The notes under the pieces are model-generated. The model was not told the DNA's origin. It saw nothing but the letters and a program-made list of their open reading frames with translations, and searched no databases. Positions 42,347-51,402 of a DNA stretch of 64,000 bases are shown in pieces. Source of the stretch: a bacterium (GTDB lineage: Bacteria; Verrucomicrobiota; Verrucomicrobiia; Limisphaerales; RI-55); contig WGOC01000013.1 in the NCBI GenBank assembly GCA_016124235.1, positions 124,001-188,000 of the forward strand, given 5' to 3'. The stretch's first letter is position 1. Every line of letters starts with the position of its first letter. Position numbers and translations under genes: made by a program.

Positions 42347-45300
42347 GTGCGTCCCCATGGTTCAAAACCGAAGAACAGGCGGCGTCGCTGGCTAAAATGG
42401 CTCGGCGGGGCGGCCGTGCTTTGTGCGACGGTGGTGCTCGCACTTCCGCTCTGGTGGCCCTGGGTTCTCGTGCCGGTTTTGCGAAACTTGGGAGTGCGTG
42501 TTGGGCATTATGAACGCCGCGGAGTCTCGCAACTGGCCCTGAATGACGTGGCCTTCACAAACACCCACGTCGAGGTCACGGCAAAATCACTGGTCATGCA
42601 GTTGCCGCAGGAATGGCTGCGGGATCGTTTTCAATCAGCAACCAACGACGGTGTCCCTGCGCAACTGACGCTCGCCAATTGGCGCGTCCGGGTTCTAGCC
42701 AGCAACGCAACGAATACAACGCCATCAACGAACTCCCTCGCCGGCGTACTCGATCAAACCGAATCGATCATCGGTGCGGCACGCCCGTGGGTGCGTCTCG
42801 CCAGCGCGACCAATGGCACGGTAGTGGTGGGCAAACGACAAATCACGTTGCCATCGATCAAACTCACACAAAACGACCTTGCGGTTTCAGCGACCGACGA
42901 GGAATCCAATTTGTCCACTTTGTTGTCGCTGGATTGGGAAGCCACAAATTCATTTCATCTCCGGGCTAGTGCGCCGCACATCGACGCGAGCGCAACGGTG
43001 CTCCTTAGTCGCACCAACCAAACCTGGACGGCCAACGGCAACATACTCTGGCAGACGAATTCGGCGCTGATTCAAGCTGGTCTCGATCGCTCTGACTGGT
43101 GGCCGGCAACCATGTCATTGGTGGCCACCAACGTGAATATCCCGTCCACCACGCTCGGGCTTGCCGGATACCAATCGTTGACGGGCAACTTCGACGTCAC
43201 GTGGACCAATCGCCAATATCATTTCGCGATTCAAGGTGACGCACAGCCGGTACAGGACAATCCCCTGGTGCCTGACATGATTCAAATCGACATCGCGGGC
43301 CAGGGCAATCTGGAGGCTCTGGCGATCGAACGGATGAACATTTCTACGCCCGCCATTCGAGCAAAGCTTTCGGATCCGCTGGCCATTGATTTTTCGGGCA
43401 AGATGCTGGTACCGGAAGCCAAGTTGCAGGTGAACGCCGATCTCGATGAAAACGCCGGACTTCCGTTCAAAGGCCAACTCGATGGTGTGGTCACCGCGCG
43501 CCCGGATCGCAACGCGATGATCAACGCGGGATTTGATGTGCACGTGAATCAGTTTGCCAGCCCGTTGTTGAGCGTCGACCGGGTGAATCTCATGGGTGCG
43601 CTGCACTGGCCGCAGCTGGTCGTTTCGAATGCGTTCTTTTCCTTTCCGAATGCCGGCACATTTCGATTGAACGGAGGGCTCGATTTACTGAGCCGCGCGG
43701 CCACGAATGTGAACTGGACCTTCAATGGGGCCCCGCCCACCAACTTTGTGCCCCAGGGTTTGGCGATTGAATCAGTCGCCGCGCGCGGCCAGGCCTCCGG
43801 AACCTGGCCCGACCTTCAGCAACAGACCGAAGTGCAACTCACACAGCCGACCTGGAACGGCGCGCAAGCGGAAAACCTATCGGTACGATTGGCCGGCAGT
43901 ACTCGCGGCACGAACGATTGGCGATTGCAGGTAAACCGGAGCGACGTTCATTTCGATGGATCGGGGGCGATCAATCTCGGCGCGCTGACGAATTCCGATC
44001 TCAGCGCCACCATCAGCAAATTACAGCTGACGTTAAACACGAACGAATCACTGGCATTGGATCGGGCGGTTGATCTGGAAGTCAATTGGGCGACCAATGC
44101 CAACCGGCAGTTCGCCGCCCAGGTTTCGCCCTTGCGACTGGCCAGCACCAATAAACAATTCGAGCTTTCCGCCGATATCGCGTGGCCGGGTTCAGGCGGT
44201 GTGACATTGAGCGCCACCAATATCGCGACGAGCGATTTGTCAGCACTTTGGCCACGGGATTGGCCGACCGTTTCGCTGCGTGATCTGGCGCTGACGGCGG
44301 GCTGGGATCACAGCCCATTGATCTTATCCGCGTTGGGCAATGTTTCCTGCGATACACCGCTGGCTGGAAAGGTGGATGCCCATGTCCGAATCAACGCGAA
44401 CGCCAACGGAATGGAATTCTCGCCGGTGAATGTCGGTGTCGATGACCAAGAATTGCTCGCGGTCAGCGGACGGCTACCGATAAAGATCCTGCCTGCCGAA
44501 AGCTCCCCGCTGCAATGGATTGAAAAAGGAACGATCGACGCCAAGCTCAATTCGGTGGGCGACAATCCGTTTTGGAATCGCCTCGCCGAACGTGGCGGCG
44601 TCAGCGTCAGCGGCCCGGAAATCAAGCTGAACGCCCAAGGCAGCCCGGAAGATTTCCAGGCGCAACTCAATTTAAACGCCGCCTCAATTCATCCATTGCA
44701 GCTGACCAATCTGCCGTCGGATTTTGCGGTCGTCAGCAATCTGCACCTCCACGCTGAAGCGGATCGCCAGATGATTCGACTCACGGACGGTGGGTTTGCG
44801 ATCGCGGGACAACCAGGGAAAATCACCGCAGAACTACCCGTGGCGGCCAGTTCATGGGCGGACTGGTTGCGGGCGTTGCGACAGGTGGATTGGAAAAATG
44901 CCACCGGCAGCGTTGCCGTTCCAAAGATTGAAATTGCCGCCCTCACACCATTGACCGGCAGCACCCTGGCCCCGACCGGCCAGGCGGAACTCCAACTCGC
45001 GCTCAAAAAGGGCGGGAACCTGCAGGGCTTCGTCATGGTCACCAATCTGTCCACGAAGCCATTGCCGACCGTCGGCGCGGTTCGTGACATCGCCAGCCGG
45101 ATCGAGTTCACCGATCGCGAGGCCGAGATCAAATCGTTCGTCGCGACGTTGAGCGGTCAACCCGTACGCGCCGGCGGTCGCGCTGAATGGAATACCAAAG
45201 GACTGACCAAGGCCGACCTGTTCCTGAACGCAACCAATCTTTCGTTGGTGCGCTCGCCGAGTTTATTTTTGCGTGGCGACCTGGACTTACGCCTCGTCGC

Positions 45301-46087
45301 CGATGGCAAAACCTCACCCACGATCAACGGCGATGTCACCTTGAACAATTCCCTGCTCTTCCAGGACATCGCGCAACTCGTGCAAATCGATCTGCGACGC
45401 CCCGAGCGACGACCACCATTTTTCAGCGTGCCCAGTCCACCATTCGCCGACTGGCAACTCGACGTTCGCGTGCGCGGACAAAAATTTCTCCGAGTCCTGA
45501 GTCCCGTATTCAAGGGGCAGGTTTCGTCGGGCCTGCAATTGACCGGCACGCTGAAGGAACCGGTGGCCCTGGGCGAAGTCTCGATCGACAAAGGCCAGAT
45601 GCTTTTTCCGTTCGGCACGCTCGACGTAACCCACGGCACCGTGCAGTTGACGCGCGAGCATCCGTACCAACCGCAGGTGGACTTTCACGGCCAGGGTCTG
45701 AACTTTGGTTACAACATCACTGTCGACGTCACGGGCAATGCCGACGCGCCGAACGTCACTTTCAGTTCGGTTCCGCCGCTTTCCACTCGCGAGATCATGT
45801 TGATGCTGACGGCAGGCGACGTGCCCAGTGGCGCGTACAGCTACTCGAATTTGGACAAGGCCAGCAAACTCGGCTACTTCCTCGGCAAGCAACTGATCAC
45901 GCAATTGCTCGGCTTGGACACGGGCGAAGATCGCTTGATCTTCCGAACCGGCGAATACGTGACGGACGACGGCCAGCTGACGTACCGAATCGAATACAAA
46001 CTCATCAACTGGCTCTCGATCTTCGGCGAATACACGCGCTTCCGGGACTACAACGGCGGGCTCAAATTCAACATCTATTCCCGGTGA
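42347..46087 (+). CDS. tamB: TamB-like translocation/assembly protein
   Basis: The protein is 1,246 residues with a GTG start. It has a basic N terminus and a membrane anchor (LKWLGGAAVLCATVVLALPL), then a very long periplasmic beta-rich stretch of AsmA/TamB-type repeats such as LRVNADLDENAGLPFKGQLD and ATNVNWTFNGAPPTNFVPQG. The C-terminal 300 residues are the conserved DUF490/TamB domain: LRGDLDLRLVADGKTSPTIN, PVALGEVSIDKGQMLFPFGT and PPLSTREIMLMLTAGDVPSG. TamB-type proteins bridge inner and outer membranes and are implicated in lipid transport and OMP insertion. The stop overlaps the ATG of the Omp85 gene by one base, as expected for a TamA/TamB-type pair. Confidence 0.9.
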   Translation: MRPHGSKPKNRRRRWLKWLGGAAVLCATVVLALPLWWPWVLVPVLRNLGVRVGHYERRGVSQLALNDVAFTNTHVEVTAKSLVMQLPQEWLRDRFQSATNDGVPAQLTLANWRVRVLASNATNTTPSTNSLAGVLDQTESIIGAARPWVRLASATNGTVVVGKRQITLPSIKLTQNDLAVSATDEESNLSTLLSLDWEATNSFHLRASAPHIDASATVLLSRTNQTWTANGNILWQTNSALIQAGLDRSDWWPATMSLVATNVNIPSTTLGLAGYQSLTGNFDVTWTNRQYHFAIQGDAQPVQDNPLVPDMIQIDIAGQGNLEALAIERMNISTPAIRAKLSDPLAIDFSGKMLVPEAKLQVNADLDENAGLPFKGQLDGVVTARPDRNAMINAGFDVHVNQFASPLLSVDRVNLMGALHWPQLVVSNAFFSFPNAGTFRLNGGLDLLSRAATNVNWTFNGAPPTNFVPQGLAIESVAARGQASGTWPDLQQQTEVQLTQPTWNGAQAENLSVRLAGSTRGTNDWRLQVNRSDVHFDGSGAINLGALTNSDLSATISKLQLTLNTNESLALDRAVDLEVNWATNANRQFAAQVSPLRLASTNKQFELSADIAWPGSGGVTLSATNIATSDLSALWPRDWPTVSLRDLALTAGWDHSPLILSALGNVSCDTPLAGKVDAHVRINANANGMEFSPVNVGVDDQELLAVSGRLPIKILPAESSPLQWIEKGTIDAKLNSVGDNPFWNRLAERGGVSVSGPEIKLNAQGSPEDFQAQLNLNAASIHPLQLTNLPSDFAVVSNLHLHAEADRQMIRLTDGGFAIAGQPGKITAELPVAASSWADWLRALRQVDWKNATGSVAVPKIEIAALTPLTGSTLAPTGQAELQLALKKGGNLQGFVMVTNLSTKPLPTVGAVRDIASRIEFTDREAEIKSFVATLSGQPVRAGGRAEWNTKGLTKADLFLNATNLSLVRSPSLFLRGDLDLRLVADGKTSPTINGDVTLNNSLLFQDIAQLVQIDLRRPERRPPFFSVPSPPFADWQLDVRVRGQKFLRVLSPVFKGQVSSGLQLTGTLKEPVALGEVSIDKGQMLFPFGTLDVTHGTVQLTREHPYQPQVDFHGQGLNFGYNITVDVTGNADAPNVTFSSVPPLSTREIMLMLTAGDVPSGAYSYSNLDKASKLGYFLGKQLITQLLGLDTGEDRLIFRTGEYVTDDGQLTYRIEYKLINWLSIFGEYTRFRDYNGGLKFNIYSR

Positions 46088-48273
46088 TGCACGCCCGCCA
46101 AAGCAAAAGCATCCCGGTGCCGAAGGTCGCGCGAGATCCGCGCTTACCGAGGCAGGCCGTTCACGTCCTGTGCGGTTTGTGTCTGGCACTCATGTTTCTG
46201 ATTTTGCCTTCACTCTGCGTGGGTGAAGACCAGCCGCCGGCCGACGAAAAAAAGGCCGAGCCACCAAAACTCGTCATTCGCGGACTCGGCTTGCTGCAGG
46301 ATCGCAAATTGAAACGCGTGATCCTCCAGGCCTTCCCCGACAACCGCCACGATAAACCGTTCGACGCCAATTTCATCGAAGATTCATTTGTCATCCTGCG
46401 TAATCAACTCGTCTCCGACGGGTATCAGGACGCGATCATTTATGCGCACCTCACCACAACGGACGGCGAGCCGATCAATATCGAATGGGATGGCAGAAAG
46501 GACCTCACCGTTCCGCGTCCGTTAAGCGTGCAGGAGGCGCGTTTCGACGCGGATCGACGGCAGTTGTTTTATTACAACGATTTTACGATCGGTGGTTTGA
46601 CGGCGATGCCGATTGATCAGGCGACCGGTTTCTTTTTCAAGACCGAGATGCTCCTGCGGTTGAAAACCAATCGCCGGTTCAGTCGCCGGCAGTTGAACGA
46701 TTCCATCGATAATCTACGCCAGGAACTCGTCAACCTCGGCTACCGCGATGCGAAAGTGTCCGTTGCGGATTTGCAGGAGAACGTGGCCACCGGCGCCGTG
46801 GACGTCGTGGTGCAGGTCGATCAGGGAAAGCTTTATCGGGTGAACAAAGTGAACGTGGTGGTAAAGGACGATTCGGGTGGCGCGATCGCCCAGTCGTACA
46901 CCACCGAAACCAACGCGGTCTGGTCGCCCGCCTGGCAGCAGGATTTCAGCACAACACTCCGCAATGCCCAATACACCAAAGGGCATCCCGACGCCCGCGT
47001 GCAGATCAAGCCAACCACCAACGAAACCAACAACACGACTACGGTGACTCAGAATCTCGAGGCCACCGTGAATCCCGGGCCGGAGGTCAAACTCGGCGAC
47101 GTCCGTTTTGAAGGTCAGCAAAAATCCCGGCTGAGCTGGCTCCAAAAGAAAGGCCGGGTTGAAGGCCCGTTGCTCGACCGACTCAAAGTGGACGCCGCCC
47201 GCGAGCGACTTTCACGGCAAGGCGTCTTCGACTTTGTGGGGATCCGCTACGAACCCGACACCGGGCCGCAACGCGATGTGGTTTTCGATCTCAACGAAGG
47301 CAAACGCATCGATTTCAGCCTGCTCGCGGGTTATGGCAGTTACGATCAATTCTTTGGCGGCGCGGAGCTGGATCAATACAATCTCTGGGGCATCGGTCAC
47401 TCGGCTCAATTGCGCGGCATGATCTCCGTGAAAACGGAAAACGTCGTCTACACCTACAGCATACCCGAGTTCCTTTTTCCCAACCTGAATGTGTTCGCCA
47501 ACGTTGACGGATTGCTGCGCAAGGAGCTGACCTTTGAACGACAGGAAATCAAGACAGCGGTCGGTTTGCGCAAGTCGTTTCCGAAGTCCGGTCTGCAGGC
47601 GGGCATTCGATACTCGTATCAGTTTCTCAAGACCCAGGACTCACCCGACCCGACCTTGAACAACGATTTCGCCCGCGTGTCTGCGATCATCCTCGACGGC
47701 CAACTCGAGCGTCGCGACAACCCGCTGGCTCCGCGCAAGGGTTACCGCATCTACGGCAACATCGAGGTCGCCGATCCCGCGATTGCCAGCGACGCGGATT
47801 ACGAGATGTTGCAGTTTGGCGCGTCCGGTCATCTGCCATTGCTCCGTGGTTTGGTGTTGCACAGCTCCATTCAGCACGGCGTGATTTTTTCGCCGAACCC
47901 AGCCACCGATCTTCCCTTCAGCAAACGCTTCCTGCCCGGCGGCGAAAATTCCGTGCGTGGCTACCAACGCGGTGGGGCGTCGCCCTACAATTCGATGGGT
48001 CAGCAGATCGGCGCGGAAACCTTTTTGCAATGGAACGTCGAGTTGGAGCAGTTTTTGACTGAACGCTGGTCGGTGGTGGCTTTCCTCGATGGAGCCGGCG
48101 TTTCACCCACTCTGGATAACTACCCATTCGACGAAGTGCTTTGGTCCGTCGGAGGCGGCCTGCGCTGGAACACGATCATCGGACCGGTGCGTGTGGAGTA
48201 CGGCTACAATCTGAACCGCCGCACATTCGATCCCGAGGGCACACTCCACATCGCGATTGGCTTTCCGTTTTGA
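46087..48273 (+). CDS. Omp85-family (TamA/BamA-like) outer-membrane assembly protein
   Basis: The track ORF opens at 45187 inside tamB; the coding start is the ATG at 46087 (TGATG overlap), giving 728 residues. A signal segment (HVLCGLCLALMFLILPSLCV) precedes POTRA-like domains (residues about 50-370; e.g. RQLNDSIDNLRQELVNLGYR, RLKVDAARERLSRQGVFDFV). The barrel is the bacterial surface antigen/Omp85 type, with the lid-lock loop motif FLPGGENSVRGYQRGGASPY and final strand TLHIAIGFPF. With tamB it forms a likely TAM-like module for outer-membrane protein or lipid handling. Whether it is the main BamA cannot be decided; the tamB linkage favours TamA. Its 3' end is duplicated at 49549. Confidence 0.92.
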   Translation: MHARQSKSIPVPKVARDPRLPRQAVHVLCGLCLALMFLILPSLCVGEDQPPADEKKAEPPKLVIRGLGLLQDRKLKRVILQAFPDNRHDKPFDANFIEDSFVILRNQLVSDGYQDAIIYAHLTTTDGEPINIEWDGRKDLTVPRPLSVQEARFDADRRQLFYYNDFTIGGLTAMPIDQATGFFFKTEMLLRLKTNRRFSRRQLNDSIDNLRQELVNLGYRDAKVSVADLQENVATGAVDVVVQVDQGKLYRVNKVNVVVKDDSGGAIAQSYTTETNAVWSPAWQQDFSTTLRNAQYTKGHPDARVQIKPTTNETNNTTTVTQNLEATVNPGPEVKLGDVRFEGQQKSRLSWLQKKGRVEGPLLDRLKVDAARERLSRQGVFDFVGIRYEPDTGPQRDVVFDLNEGKRIDFSLLAGYGSYDQFFGGAELDQYNLWGIGHSAQLRGMISVKTENVVYTYSIPEFLFPNLNVFANVDGLLRKELTFERQEIKTAVGLRKSFPKSGLQAGIRYSYQFLKTQDSPDPTLNNDFARVSAIILDGQLERRDNPLAPRKGYRIYGNIEVADPAIASDADYEMLQFGASGHLPLLRGLVLHSSIQHGVIFSPNPATDLPFSKRFLPGGENSVRGYQRGGASPYNSMGQQIGAETFLQWNVELEQFLTERWSVVAFLDGAGVSPTLDNYPFDEVLWSVGGGLRWNTIIGPVRVEYGYNLNRRTFDPEGTLHIAIGFPF

Positions 48274-48430
48274 ACTCCAATGGCAACAGTTTGAGAGAGT
48301 GCCGGCGTGGGAAGTTTACAACAGAATCATCAAGTCAACCGAACGGTCTCGTTCAAATTCGCATCGCTCCGATGCTTCTCTGTTCCGCTCAGTCAATTGA
48401 TGCTATGCCTATTTCGCTAGCCGTCATCTG
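48151..48430. repeat. Duplicated segment, copy A (Omp85 3' end and flank)
   Basis: The last about 41 codons of the Omp85 gene plus about 155 bases downstream are paralogous to 49549-49826. In the noncoding flank the block GGAAGTTTACAACAGAAT is identical and much else has diverged. The coding part differs only at synonymous positions from copy B. Confidence 0.8.
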
Positions 48431-48735
48431 TCTGGAATCCATTTCAACTCACCGTCGTCTCTCATCTCTTGTCGCTCAACAACTCCGTGTTCGCGAACTC
48501 GAAGGGTGGCTGCACGAGTGAAGTGCGTGCCTTCATCGAAGCCGACGTAGATAACCGGGTATCTGCCGTCTGTGCCGTCGAGAAACCAACATGCTCGCTC
48601 CCGATTAATGGCATGTGCACGCTGGAAAGAGAATGAATCTGTGACGGCTCTGTCCACCTCGGTACTGACAATTGGACGAAACGTAGTGCAGCCGAAGCAG
48701 AGGCATAGAGCGATGATGAATGCCAAGCGACGCAT
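48424..48735 (-). CDS. Small lipoprotein (hypothetical)
   Basis: The track starts at 48846, but MRRLAFIIALCLCFGCTTFR from ATG 48735 is a clear lipoprotein signal (lipobox LCFGC) and gives 103 residues. The rest (FLDGTDGRYPVIYVGFDEGT, HFTRAATLRVREHGVVERQE) is a small beta-rich domain I do not recognise. It is convergent with the Omp85 gene, and its 3' end touches the end of duplicated copy A. It lies in an accessory patch with other small lipoproteins and a toxin-antitoxin pair. Confidence 0.62.
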   Translation of the reverse strand: MRRLAFIIALCLCFGCTTFRPIVSTEVDRAVTDSFSFQRAHAINRERACWFLDGTDGRYPVIYVGFDEGTHFTRAATLRVREHGVVERQEMRDDGELKWIPDR

Positions 48736-48863
48736 GATGATTAACGAGTCCACCCATAGCCGCCGGAATCTGGCGTCCGCTGCGACTCGGACGACGGAAG
48801 CACCGAGGACTGAGGCCACTGTGAGGGCGAGCAGCTGTTGGCTCAATGGGGTTTTCGGAATTC

Positions 48864-49160
48864 TTATTGCTTAAATCTCCGCAAGCCCAACTGCGGATTC
48901 CGCTGATTGTGCCGCAACACCCAAACCCTGACATATGTGCCCCGGATATCGTACAGAAAATGATACGGGAAACGATCCAGATTGCAGCGCCGAAGTCCAC
49001 TCCTGTCAAAATGGAAGTACTGTGGGTTCGCGGTTGCCTTCCTGATCCCAATTTGAAACTCGGCGAAGAAATCCTCTCCAAGCTGCTCCGACACGCCGTA
49101 ATACCTGCTCAAGATCGCGTCCAAATCCGCCTGCACGCCCTTGTGGAATCTAACGTCCAC
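48864..49160 (-). CDS. RelE/ParE-family toxin
   Basis: The protein is 98 residues from GTG 49160 (VDVRFHKGVQADLDAILSRY); the track uses a TTG at 49190. ParE-fold features are an N-terminal strand and paired helices (ADLDAILSRYYGVSEQLGED FFAEFQIGI), ATANPQYFHF, and the C-terminal strands RRCNLDRFPYHFLYDIRG and YVRVWVLRHNQRNP. Toxins of this superfamily act on gyrase (ParE) or ribosome-bound mRNA (RelE); the sequence does not decide which, though the RxxxxxRFPYxxxY pattern favours ParE-like. The GTG overlaps the antitoxin gene end by 11 bases, normal for toxin-antitoxin operons. Confidence 0.82.
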   Translation of the reverse strand: MDVRFHKGVQADLDAILSRYYGVSEQLGEDFFAEFQIGIRKATANPQYFHFDRSGLRRCNLDRFPYHFLYDIRGTYVRVWVLRHNQRNPQLGLRRFKQ

Positions 49161-49362
49161 GGTGCTGAAGCCCGGCAACCAGTTGGTCAAACGTAATCAG
49201 CACACCCGGTTCCGCCTCAGCCTCCCGCATCCGTTGGCCAACTTCATCGTCGGATACGCAGTAAATCGGGGTCTCCAATCCATGGAGGAGCCGGGATGCA
49301 AGTGATGCACGCTCCTCCTCCGATAGCTTTGCGGCCTCAGCAACAATCTCTTCGAGCTTCAT
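49150..49362 (-). CDS. Addiction-module antitoxin (PF09720-like)
   Basis: This 70-residue acidic helical protein from ATG 49362 begins MKLEEIVAEAAKLSEEERAS. The pattern EAAKLSEEERASLASRLLHG, then a short linker and an acidic C-terminal arm (VSDDEVGQRMREAEAEPGV), is that of the small putative addiction-module component family found next to ParE/RelE toxins. It should bind and neutralise the toxin encoded just downstream and repress the operon. The pair stands between the two copies of the Omp85-end duplication, so it may have arrived with, or been trapped by, the rearrangement. Confidence 0.8.
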   Translation of the reverse strand: MKLEEIVAEAAKLSEEERASLASRLLHGLETPIYCVSDDEVGQRMREAEAEPGVLITFDQLVAGLQHRGR

Positions 49363-49548
49363 AACCACGAAATGTAATCAATCCAAGGGAGAAGCGCCAC
49401 GAAGTTTTTAGTGAACGTCAGGCTTACCGACCGACCCAGCCAACGGGCACTGCCGGTCAACCCAAGGTCCGATCAGTCGTGAGTCTCCAATCGGCATCAC
49501 GGGCCGGCGGATTTGCTAAAGCAACCGGTTCGCGGTTCTTTAGTTGAT

Positions 49549-49672
49549 GGGCGGCGGCTTGCGGTGGAACACGATCATCGGGCCCGTGCGCGTGGAATAT
49601 GGTTACAACCTGAACCGCCGCACGTTCGATCCCGAGGGCACGCTGCACATCGCCATTGGCTTTCCGTTCTGA
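49549..49672 (+). pseudogene. Orphan 3' fragment of a second Omp85 gene
   Basis: Forty codons reading GGGLRWNTIIGPVRVEYGYN and NLNRRTFDPEGTLHIAIGFP F-stop match exactly the last residues of the intact Omp85 protein at 46087-48273. By my count 14 codons differ, all synonymous. No start codon or upstream part of the gene is present; the sequence left of 49545 is unrelated. It is therefore a remnant of a second, formerly functional Omp85 gene, not a fresh copy of the neighbour. The similar flank continues to about 49826. Confidence 0.88.
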
Positions 49673-49826
49673 TCGTCAACGGCAAAGGCATGGGCTTTCG
49701 GTTGTGCTGGAAGTTTACAACAGAATTACCAGGTCAATCCACTGGACTCGTTTAACCTCGGATGGCTTCGACGCTCATTCTCCACTCAGTCGGTCAATGC
49801 GTTGGCCGTTTCGTTCGGCATTACTG
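49549..49826. repeat. Duplicated segment, copy B
   Basis: This is the partner of 48151-48430 and contains the Omp85 fragment plus about 150 bases of matching 3' flank. The flank has diverged more than the coding part. The two copies bracket a lipoprotein gene and a toxin-antitoxin pair. Confidence 0.78.
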
Positions 49827-50192
49827 TTTGTGAAATACCAACTCATTGGTCTTGCCGTAAGCACTTAGTACTACCAATCGCTGAACATCGATACTCACGA
49901 CCTTGTTGCTCTCCACACCAAACGGTTCGCCTGAGGCAGCCGCATTCGTGATACTCGAAATGATCATCCCCTGCTTGACCTGCCAAACTCCGACGAAAGT
50001 CAGGGAATTGGTGAGATTCACCGTGAACTTGGATACACAGGTGCCGTCCGCTTTGTGCTCGATAATCTTTGAGGGATCCCAATCCGCCACCCAGGTTCCC
50101 ACAAGTTGCCGACGTATTTGCGCGTCGCTTTGCCAATTACTGCAACCGCTCAGACCCGCGGCCAGTACGGCAACTGCCAAGATAAGTTTCAC
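49821..50192 (-). CDS. Small lipoprotein with lipocalin-like start (hypothetical)
   Basis: This 123-residue protein has a GTG start and lipoprotein signal MKLILAVAVLAAGLSGCSNW. The mature part starts RRQLVGTWVADWDPSKIIEH, the GTW phrase typical of small lipocalin-like or DUF domains where a beta-barrel begins, followed by KADGTCVSKFTVNLTNSLTF. No family can be assigned. It lies directly beyond duplicated copy B and is followed upstream by another protein with a GTWEG phrase (50326-50805), so the two may be distantly related. Confidence 0.65.
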   Translation of the reverse strand: MKLILAVAVLAAGLSGCSNWQSDAQIRRQLVGTWVADWDPSKIIEHKADGTCVSKFTVNLTNSLTFVGVWQVKQGMIISSITNAAASGEPFGVESNKVVSIDVQRLVVLSAYGKTNELVFHKQ

Positions 50193-50325
50193 GATCGTTT
50201 CTTGCTATGCCGAGTGACCCGGTTCACCGACCGCCTACGGAAGTCGCCGTCAGCCGCGAATTCACTGTCCAGAGAACCCTACGCATCGAATCAGACGTGC
50301 GCGGCGGCAGTTCGTGTGCATCGGA

Positions 50326-50805
50326 TTATTCGGCCCTTTTTGTTCTGAGTGGAACCTTCTTAAGAACGTAGCGGCTCGGATAGCTGGCAAAAGTCTTCGG
50401 TAGAGCGGCGTTGTCGGTGCCGTACGAAGCCAGCGTGAACGTCCCATCTTCAATCTTGAAGATAGCCCCTACCACTTCGCCTTTGGCAACACCGTTAGCA
50501 CTTTCTTTGATTGTGGCGTGCAGCTGATTTGGGTCCGTGCCTGTCGAAAGAGTGAAGTTCGTATCAAACCAAAAATCCTTGTCCCGATGGAAATGGAGAG
50601 AATTGCCAGTGATCGTGATGGTGATTTTCTTATGCGACGTATCGCCGACATCGAACCCCTCCCATGTTCCTTGAAGAAGTTGCAGTTCCGAAGTAGTCGT
50701 TCGATCGCCCCCACAATTGGCGTCGACGGTGAGTTGTTCGGCAGATTGAGCGATGAAACACGTGCTGAGGCAGACGATTGTGATGATCAATCGAAAACGC
50801 TTCAT
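50326..50805 (-). CDS. Secreted TIGR03067-like protein
   Basis: The protein is 159 residues from ATG 50805 (MKRFRLIITIVCLSTCFIAQ), with a signal peptide; the track start 17 codons earlier is not needed. The mature region has SELQLLQGTWEGFDVGDTSH, KKITITITGNSLHFHRDKDF and VVGAIFKIEDGTFTLASYG, the arrangement of the TIGR03067 repeat-domain family common in Planctomycetes and Verrucomicrobia (LQGTWxx...ITGxx...GIYxL). Function is unknown across the family. It shares strand and neighbourhood with the 49821 lipoprotein, 133 bases away. It appears intact. Confidence 0.7.
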   Translation of the reverse strand: MKRFRLIITIVCLSTCFIAQSAEQLTVDANCGGDRTTTSELQLLQGTWEGFDVGDTSHKKITITITGNSLHFHRDKDFWFDTNFTLSTGTDPNQLHATIKESANGVAKGEVVGAIFKIEDGTFTLASYGTDNAALPKTFASYPSRYVLKKVPLRTKRAE

Positions 50806-51018
50806 ACCTTCAGTGTTTAGGCGGCTAGCCTTTGGAGCTTCGGAGGGAGTTTTCAAGACTTAGCAAGTTGCACGTCACCACGGCGCGAACGCAAAAGCTG
50901 ACGGCGAGATCAGACACTGGCTCGGAAGCCGTGGTGACGATACTCAGTTGATGGTTCAAGTTTCACGACAAGGTAACGAATCGCGCCGGCATAAGCCAGT
51001 TGTCCTGGATCGATTTTG

Positions 51019-51402
51019 TTAGCCCTTCAGCTCATAGTAGTCCTCTCCATAACTTGGCAAATCTAGTGGTGGTGACTCCAAAGGCCAACCGAATGATTTT
51101 AGGCATCCACGAGCTAAGTGTCGGATAGAAATCCAATGAGGAGAGCTAACCAAAGCCTCCTCTCGCCAGTGCTCAACGTTTGTCGGTCCGGAAAAAGATG
51201 CAAACGCTGCATGCAACGCATCTAAGCTCGCCGTCTGCTCAGGTGTGAGTGCGACACCAGTGGCGACAAGATGCCGTTTGGCTTGGCAAAATCTCTCGGG
51301 TAATTCGGCGGGCGGCTGCAACCAAACTTTTAAGAGACGTTTCTGGAAACCAGCAGACTGTGCCAGCGCTTGGAGAGAGTATTTCAGCGCGTCGGCATTC
51401 AT
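51019..51402 (-). CDS. Hypothetical protein (127 aa)
   Basis: The protein is cytoplasmic-looking and begins MNADALKYSLQALAQSAGFQ. It is helical in the first half (ERFCQAKRHLVATGVALTPE) and ends with an acidic SYGEDYYELKG tail. No signal, membrane segment or known motif is visible. Codon character is reasonable and no competing ORF is better. It stands alone in the accessory zone between secreted TIGR03067-like and small membrane genes. Function is unknown. Confidence 0.5.
   Translation of the reverse strand: MNADALKYSLQALAQSAGFQKRLLKVWLQPPAELPERFCQAKRHLVATGVALTPEQTASLDALHAAFASFSGPTNVEHWREEALVSSPHWISIRHLARGCLKSFGWPLESPPLDLPSYGEDYYELKG

Noticed and set aside
45187-46086. N-terminal 300 codons of the 1,028-aa Omp85 track ORF
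   Set aside because: They overlap tamB in another frame and have Arg/Pro-rich shadow character; the signal peptide starts at ATG 46087.
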